Source of the DNA: Phlebotomus papatasi
Taxonomy: Eukaryota > Arthropoda > Insecta > Diptera > Psychodidae
Direction of reading: 5' to 3'
Length of the DNA: 64,000 nucleotides
Assembly: GCF_024763615.1 (NCBI RefSeq)
Contig: NC_077223.1
Location: 83,514,627 to 83,578,626, forward strand
Shown: positions 57,573-64,000 of the stretch, piece by piece
How positions within the stretch are numbered: position 1 is the first letter of the stretch
Layout of the letters: every line of letters starts with the position of its first letter
The notes under the pieces: generated by a model
The model's input: the letters and a program-made list of their open reading frames with translations, nothing else
What the model was told of the DNA's origin: nothing
Database searches by the model: none
Program-made: the position numbers and the translations under genes

Positions 57573-59915
57573 CACAGGTTCCACAGAAAGTAAACAGCTT
57601 CAATAAAAAATATACTCCCATTTTAAAGCATCATATAAATCGAAAATCTCTAAGTTATCGTTTTACCAACCAAAATATTGTAATGGAAATCTTTATTTGT
57701 CTCCAAAAACACTTAAACCCCTTTAAATCTCGAATGATCAATAACATTTGGTGAAGGATATCTCCATCACATTTTATCACTTTACGGATTTCCACAAATA
57801 AGCTGGAAGGTACATAAGACCCAAAATCCCGAAAGAAAACTCTCCGTCACTTTATAGTCTGAAAATTCAACTGTGCTTTTAACAGATTGAGAAGAATCAT
57901 CGAAATTGACAAAGAGGATCAATTGAACACACAGATAGGGATAGTATAGGGATTCTTGCACATTCACTTGAAAAACATCCGACAACTTGAGACTCTTCAT
58001 ATATAGACATTATCATAAAATATTCCCATTAAAGTTAAAATTCTTAGGAAAACTGAAAGAGAATGAGCTTTAATTAGGGGAGATAGGGAACTATCTGATG
58101 AAGAAGTTGGTGAACGTGCAGGCAATTTTGTGACATATAATAGGTCAAGAAATTCTTTCGCATCTCAAATTACACATAACTTAATGGTCATGAAGGGGGT
58201 GTGATAAGTAAGAAAAGTGGAGATAAGAGTGATTTTTCTCCCTATTGATTTTCCCATTATTGCCTCCGTAGAAGCTTCTCTCTCGTTGAGCTTTGGCAAA
58301 AATTGGTTGGAATGGGAGAGCTTTCTCCTTGCAAAAGTAGAATGATTATGTCGACGTGTATAGCGAGAAGAGTCATGGATACTCTGAAATGGAAGAAGAG
58401 GAAGGAAAAAAAATCTCTGTGGCGGGTAACTGAACTTATTATGTCGTGTATGACGTCATTGGCAATGGGGAAGACTGTCTGACGTCATGGGAATGACGTC
58501 AGAGCGGCAGAGAAGGCATGCTTCTGCGCTCCAGCATCCGAAATGGGTGTGGTGTGAGATAGAACTCCGGAGAAGCTTTTTTTCTGCAGGCGAGAACAAG
58601 CGGAAAAAACGATGAAAGTCCATGCAGGAAGAATTAAGTGGAAAATTGCTCTTTAGAGCTACTCTCTCTTCAATTTTCAACGACTTTTCCTCACCTATTG
58701 CCCTTACCTACGGCTCCACATTTGATTAATGACATCATTTATTTGCACTCCCTAGCTCTTTAGCAATTTTCAAAAGTTCACCCCAAAAGCTCTAATTACC
58801 CACTCTAATGGACGGGACAATCTTTTCAACGATATATAAATAAAATCGTTTATGTTAACTACATTAGTTTGCCGTATAGATTATTACATGTAATTTATAT
58901 CATGTAGAAAAATTAAAAACTTTTACATTGTTCCAGCACCGTTAAAAGCATTCTGATGGAATTTGGGTAATAATTCTAATAGGATCGTTGTCTAATAACT
59001 AATATCTCTTATATTTTGATACATGGAATCGAAATTCTAATGGCATATCGGTTGACTTCTCGATTGTCATCGGGAACAAAATAAAAATATTTCTGCACTG
59101 TACTGAACAAAAAAACGATATACAAAACAAATTCGGTTCAGCGAATTGCACCTCTTTTTGTTAGAAAAAGAAAAGTTTATTCATATAATTATATAAAAAT
59201 CAACAGAGAATGGAACCTTTTAATTAAGAAAAAGTTAAAAACACTAAGGTTTAACTCATCTTAAGGGATTCTGATTCAAGAAAAGTATACCCTTACTGAC
59301 TTGAAGGTCTTTTGTTGAATTTTATGAGCTTTTTAAAAATCCAAAAGCTTTTAAGCTTTTTAAAAACTTTCATTAAGCTTTTGATTAACTTTTTTTAATT
59401 TCCTAAATTCTATTCCTATCTCTCCAGAATATTCAAAATCGGTTTAGTATTGGTAAATTTTAAACAGGAAGCTGTAGAAATCTTCTTAAGAAGCTTTAAA
59501 GATAAATTAAAGCAGCCTTTGATCCTTTTTCCTTAAAACAAGAAAAGCTAATATTCGCTCTTTGAAAAACCAATAAAATGTTTATCAACTAATTGAATCA
59601 CTTAAAATCGTCAATAATGGCTTACAATAGGATTTATGCTGAATTAAAAGAAGTCTGAGCTCTTTTCTGGTTTTAGAATATGACTTTTGGGACACTATTC
59701 TCAAGATTATACGCAATTTCCTCTAAAAAATAATACTCAAATCCATGAAAAGATTTTATACATTCATCTAAATCCATAAAAATTATCAAAATCGGTAAAA
59801 CAAAGCACCAAATCATAGAATTTTGTTAATTTTTCGTCTGAACCAAAATTGGATTTTTAGAGATTTTTTGAATAAATTATTTTCCCTTGCATTTGAAAAA
59901 CATTTTTTTGGATGG
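57573..59915. other. Intergenic region around the CRE island
   Basis: No coding exon could be supported. The short minus-strand frame at 58456-58680 coincides with the island but has no domain. Apart from the CRE cluster, 57.6-58.2 and 58.7-59.9 kb are AT-rich with no repeat named. Confidence 0.4.
58451..58501. promoter_or_regulatory. Cluster of three perfect CRE sites (TGACGTCA)
   Basis: TGACGTCA occurs at 58451-58458, 58480-58487 and 58494-58501. This 8-bp palindrome is the full cAMP-response element bound by CREB/ATF-type bZIP factors. The cluster lies in a repeat-poor island of higher GC (about 58.2-58.7 kb), 32.6 kb upstream of the Shab start codon. Function and target gene are inferred only. 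Confidence 0.5.
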
Positions 59916-60180
59916 TTAGAGTAAGTGTACCAAATTCCGGCCAGCTTGCAATTTCGTCCACCTTTTTTGTTCCTCGAATTTCCATGAATTTTTAGTTTTT
60001 GCATACTTTAGATATTATACAATACAAAAAAAATAACAAAAAATGTCGCTTTGACGAACAAGATGACCTGAAAAAGACATTGGAAGTATACCGGAAGGGC
60101 AAGGAACTATGAGAATGAAGGTGGCCGGATTAGGCCACAAATGCTATGTCTACATTTTTATTCATTTTAAAATGTAATAA
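59916..60180. repeat. TAGGGTAAGTGTGCCAAATT repeat, copy 2
   Basis: Uninterrupted relative of 23456-23825: TAAGTGTACCAAATTCCGGC, TTTTTGTTCCTCGAATTTCC, GGAAGGGCAAGGAACTATGA and GAAGGTGGCCGG. No coding frame is conserved between the two copies. Confidence 0.75.
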
Positions 60181-60403
60181 GAATGATTTTAGAGAAAATA
60201 AAGACAATAAACTGTCTACAAGGTTCCAAGCAACACTCCTTATAAAAAAAGTTACAAAAATATACAATTTGTATTAAAAATATTATTCAAAGTTTCTGGT
60301 CCTAAGACGAAGAGTACACTGAAAAACAAAATTTTCGTAAAACTGTTTGTTAATGTTAGTGAATTTCTATTGACGACTTTCGAAATTCTCGTAAATTGTA
60401 TAA

Positions 60404-60551
60404 TGTGCTGGACACACTTACGACAGTCCACAAAAGCTATATTTTGTGTATACCAGTGTTAAGCCTCGTTTGTAGTGTGTCAGGAACTGACTTGGCTATC
60501 AGCGAGCTTAGTCGTCTCTGGACTTTAGTCGTAAGTGTGTCTAGGGCATAA
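60404..60551. repeat. CTTAAGCC-family MITE inserted in a long palindrome
   Basis: The ends are GCTGGACACACTTACGAC and GTCGTAAGTGTGTCTAGGGC, matching the outer ends of the 55-kb copies. The inner part has diverged (TTAGTCGTCTCTGGACTTTA). It lies in the left arm of the 60317-61144 palindrome. Confidence 0.75.
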
Positions 60552-60795
60552 CACACTAAAAAGTTCGTAAATGTTTGTACATTTTTCACTAACATTGTTC
60601 GAAACGCGATCATTTAACGCACATTTTTTGATCTTTTACAAACATTTGTTCGTAAATATTCGTGAATACACAAAAAATTGGTTTAAAAAGAACGAAAAAT
60701 GCTCGTCAAGTGCTCATTTTACAAAAAAATGTTTGTGAAAAGTACAAGATTTTACGAACTTGTTTGTGGGTTATACGAGTTATGAGTATTTCGTA

Positions 60796-61086
60796 CACTG
60801 AGAAAAAAAAGAGGCTGCGATTAATTTTTTTTCGTTATAACTTTAACACTTTTTGGGTGTAAAAATACATCAACATTTTTTAATGTTAATTTTACACCTT
60901 TTAAGGGTAAAATCAACATTTAAAAATAAAATGAAAAGTAAATTTAAAAGTAAAATGAAAGAAGGGTAACTTTAACCCATAATATACCTTAAAAGGGTAA
61001 TATTTATACCGTTTTCGGATCAATACTGCAGGGTAAAATTAACATTTCCGGAATGTTATTTTGACTTTTTCGGATTCCTCTCAGTG
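60796..61086. repeat. CACTGAG-family MITE, copy 3, inserted in a long palindrome
   Basis: CACTGAGAAAAAAAAGAGGC at the left and CGGATTCCTCTCAGTG at the right, flanked by TA on both sides (60794-60795, 61087-61088). Removing it and one TA restores TTTCGTAACT, as found uninterrupted in the palindrome at 36521-37022. Confidence 0.9.
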
Positions 61087-61171
61087 TAACTACCCAGTAG
61101 GAATTCACATACATTTTACGAACAATTTTACAGAACATTGTATTCCATGTACTGATTCGAAAGCAAAAGAT

Positions 61172-61404
61172 TTAGGGTCGGAGGAACGTCTGTTCGACAG
61201 GGAACCCCTATTGACACTTTTGTCAAAATGTTGAAAATTATTTAATGTATCTAGTAAAATAAAGTAATATAACGTTTTTTCTGTAATATACCTTTTACTA
61301 TAAACAGAGATGTTCAAATTTCATACCCCAAATGGTACAGATTAGGGTGTCAATAGGTGCTGACACGAGTTCTTAAAGTGTCAATAGACGTTCCTTTCAC
61401 CCTA
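61172..61404. repeat. TAGGGTGAAAAGAACGTC repeat, copy 2 (inverted)
   Basis: TAGGGTCGGAGGAACGTCTG at the left and AATAGACGTTCCTTTCACCC then TA at the right. Same 233-bp length as copy 1 and opposite orientation. Confidence 0.75.
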
Positions 61405-64000
61405 TATTGGAATTTAGAATCCCTATATATCAAAAGTTACAATTTCTACAAAACAAAATTCAAAACTAACTGAATATCTAATCATATAACCAACAATATG
61501 AAATATACGGAAAATTTAAGGGTTATGTTCAAGGCGTTCTTTCGATCCTAGCGCCACTACCGTAACTCTAGTGAAACTCATATGTGCTGTAAACTTTAGG
61601 CACAAAATATTAGCTATTTTTTCACAATTTGCAAATTGCTTTAATCATGACCAATCATGTAATTAAACATAACTGAGAATTTTGTCATCAATTTGCATAA
61701 TATCGATTTTGAAGAGGATGAAAACTGTTTAAATATATATAGAACCATTCTGGCGCCTAATACCCCAAATTGCCCACACTTTATTTTGCATTTTGATAGC
61801 CCCGCGCTAAAAGGTGCTGTAAATCATTCGTTATGGGGGATGGGGGGTACATTGGCAAAAAAAAAGTTGTCGTTGAAATCGATAAAATTGACAAGTGGAA
61901 AAAGAAACATATCACTTGTCCAATGGATAAAATATTAACTTGCGATGAGACACTCCCACCCAGGGAGATTTAAGCTCAATGGCATAGATGAGTTTGTTGG
62001 GAAGGAGAGAGACAAGCATTTAGTAGAGGAATAAATTTTGCTCTCAATCGCCTAATAAAAAAGTACAAGTGTATGGGTATGACTGGTCGGAAAATTATGC
62101 GATGAGGTCTCTTCGACCAAAACTACCATCTCACCAGTCATGTGACGTGGCAAGTCTGGCAGGGATTCAAGACAAATAGAATTTAATTTTATTTTTGCAA
62201 TTTTCGGCGGCACATCCATCAGACTCGTTCTCCCTCTTGTGGCGATGTCGTCCAGAGAGACGACTATTCGGTATTATATCGCAAAATACGTGCAGGAAGT
62301 CAGTGATGTCGATAAATGGCTCTTCGTTCATAGATTCGTGCACGGATAAATAATATTGGTATTATTTATATTGCACTATCTCTAGTCTAGTCTGTACCAT
62401 CATAAAATCTGAAGGTACATTAAAAATTTACAGAGAATAAATTTACTGAAAGAACTAGGGTGAAGTTTGGAATTCCAAATGACACCAAATTTGAAAGTTT
62501 GGAATTTGATCTAATAATATTTTGTTATCTAAATTTGAAGATTTAATTGATTTTTTTTATCAAGTTTTATTCAAGTTTGCCAGGAATACCGCATTGTGTG
62601 TAATTTCAAATTTTACTCTATAACATTTTCATGGTTTTTTAATTCTTTTCGAAGTGTTAAATTGATTGTGTTAAATTTCCAAAAAGCAAATGCAATAGAC
62701 TAAAATAACTTAAATTTTTCCTAATGTACAAATTTCACTTTAGTTTAGTTTAAAGTTTCACTTTACAAATAGCAGGAGGTTTTGAGAAAGTTTCACATTA
62801 CACAAACTTTCGTCATCTGAAGCTTGAAAACCGTTCCCTATTGATAGGAATCCTCTAGATTTAAGTCAATTAGCTTGATTTCTCAGTTTATGAATGAAAC
62901 ATTATTTTGCATAAACCTATAAGCGAATTGTGCCAAATTTCGGACAGCTTACAATATAGGACACTTTTTATGTTTTTCATAATAATATAATGCTTTAGTT
63001 TTTTCTTTCATTTTCTAGAGGTTGTGCAATGCTAAAGAAATAAAAAGTGTAGGGGAAAGTGGTCTGCCTTTGAACGTAAAATGATGTTCAAAATTTGAGA
63101 TTTTTTTTAGAGTAAACTACAACATGAGTTTTACTTTGCACTACACCAAAAAATTCTCTTGTTCATTGAGCTTCTATGCTTACCCCATTCAGGACTCGCA
63201 AGTCCTCAGTTTTTCCTGGTGAGGAACTTGAAAATGTGATGTCGATATATTCAAAGGCAGCCTGCATGGTCTGCCTTTCAATGTGGTTAGGCAGCCATTG
63301 AATCTTAATCTTTCACTGAGAATATTAGGTCTGTAACATTAAACGGCCCATAATTGATTAGCATGAACCCTAATGCACTCAATAAAACAATCACTGTAGT
63401 CAAAAGTCATTATACAACAACATTTTTTACATTTTTCTGAAGCACTGTTTTTCACTTGAAAATTTGTAATAAAACGCAATTGAAGTTGACAATTGTCAGT
63501 TTGAAACATCACGGTCGGAGCAAGATAGCATGTTATAAGTATTTGTATGACATTCGTCGGACCAAAGTAGGAGTTCTATTCTGCTCCCGGACAGGAAGCT
63601 GTCAGATGTTTCAATGTATGGAAAAAGAGGATTCAAAGGCACACAACATTAAGATTCAAAGGCTGCCGCAGAGCAATATTTGTAAACTTTTATCACCCAC
63701 AAAATTTTTCTCATTTGAATCAAAATGTATTTGGAGAAATACCATCCAAGAATAACCTTCTATGATTCGCAATAGAAGATTTGTTCGAAAAATTATTTTG
63801 ATTATGAAAAAACACATGAATTGTGGAACATCAAAATTACAGTTTAGAGCTCAGTTTGGTTTTTTTGCCCTAGCACCTAGAAAATAAGAGCTAGGGTCTG
63901 CATTTTTTTATGACTTGTGAGGATTATGAATAGCTATCTAATAGTTAATAGAAAAGAATTTATGGTTTAAAGAAAAATGAAAAAATTACAATATTCAAAG
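61405..64000. other. Right-hand end of window, no recognised gene
   Basis: The island 62.1-62.4 kb is less AT-rich and repeat-poor (GTGACGTGGC, GGCGGCACATCC, GATGTCGTCCAGAG). A relic of the CAAATTCCGGCCA repeat is at about 62924-63055. A TAGGGGAAAGTGGTCTGCCT end at 63052 may start another MITE whose right end is not clear. Confidence 0.35.

Larger units (their letters stand above)
60317..61144. repeat. TTCGTAAATGTTTGT palindrome copy with two later insertions
   Basis: The arms match the 36521-37022 palindrome (for example AAGTTCGTAAATGTTTGTAC, ACGAACTTGTTTGTGGGTTA, GGAATTCACA). The left arm is broken by a CTTAAGCC-family MITE (60404-60551) and the right arm by a TA-flanked CACTGAG MITE (60796-61086). 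Confidence 0.85.

Noticed and set aside
1..64000. CRISPR arrays, operons or other prokaryotic systems
   Set aside because: Split gene, GT-AG introns and insect-type transposons show a eukaryotic genome. The repeats are transposons and minisatellites without CRISPR spacing.

Overview
The window is eukaryotic and looks like part of an AT-rich dipteran insect genome. It holds the 5' half of one split gene on the minus strand, Shab, which encodes a Kv2-type voltage-gated potassium channel. The gene has large introns and GT-AG splice sites. It sits among many short inverted-repeat transposons (MITEs). A decayed ITmDD37E-type mariner, non-LTR retrotransposon debris and tRNA-derived SINE-like repeats are also present. 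A nematoceran fly such as a sand fly or mosquito relative fits best, but the species cannot be fixed from sequence alone.

Shab (minus strand, read from high to low coordinates). Coding exon 1 (25847-25534) gives the Gly-rich cytoplasmic N-terminus. Coding exon 2 (21763-21229) gives the T1 tetramerisation domain, with an intact HX5CX20CC zinc signature. Coding exon 3 (3818-2975) gives S1 to S6, the TVGYGD selectivity filter and the start of the C-terminal tail. The phases join exactly: AG|G between exons 1 and 2, and a codon boundary between exons 2 and 3. Together they encode 564 residues plus one base of the next codon. The rest of the C-terminus must lie left of position 1. A non-coding 5' leader is likely at about 26142-25848.

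Introns. Intron 1 (3.77 kb) carries a nested MITE (22127-23052) and a dispersed TAGGG-ended repeat (23456-23825). Intron 2 (17.4 kb) carries the mariner remnant (about 17225-18405) and many MITE copies, several nested. The 2.97 kb left of exon 3 carry a dead non-LTR reverse transcriptase 3' end and a palindromic pair of tRNA-derived sequences.

Upstream flank (26.2-64 kb). I find no convincing coding exon here. It holds further MITE copies, including a roughly 500-bp near-perfect palindrome (36521-37022), a foldback-like element with arms of inverted 15-bp tandem repeats (52241-52563), and a palindrome carrying two later insertions (60317-61144). Repeat-poor, less AT-rich islands lie at about 53.6-54.9, 58.2-58.7 and 62.1-62.4 kb. 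The 58.4-kb island has three perfect TGACGTCA (CRE) sites within 51 bp. These islands are the best candidates for distal Shab regulatory DNA or a remote 5' exon or promoter, but that is inference.

All repeat boundaries were read by eye from inverted ends and TA flanks. Unless an exact TA flank is stated, treat them as good to about 10-20 bp.
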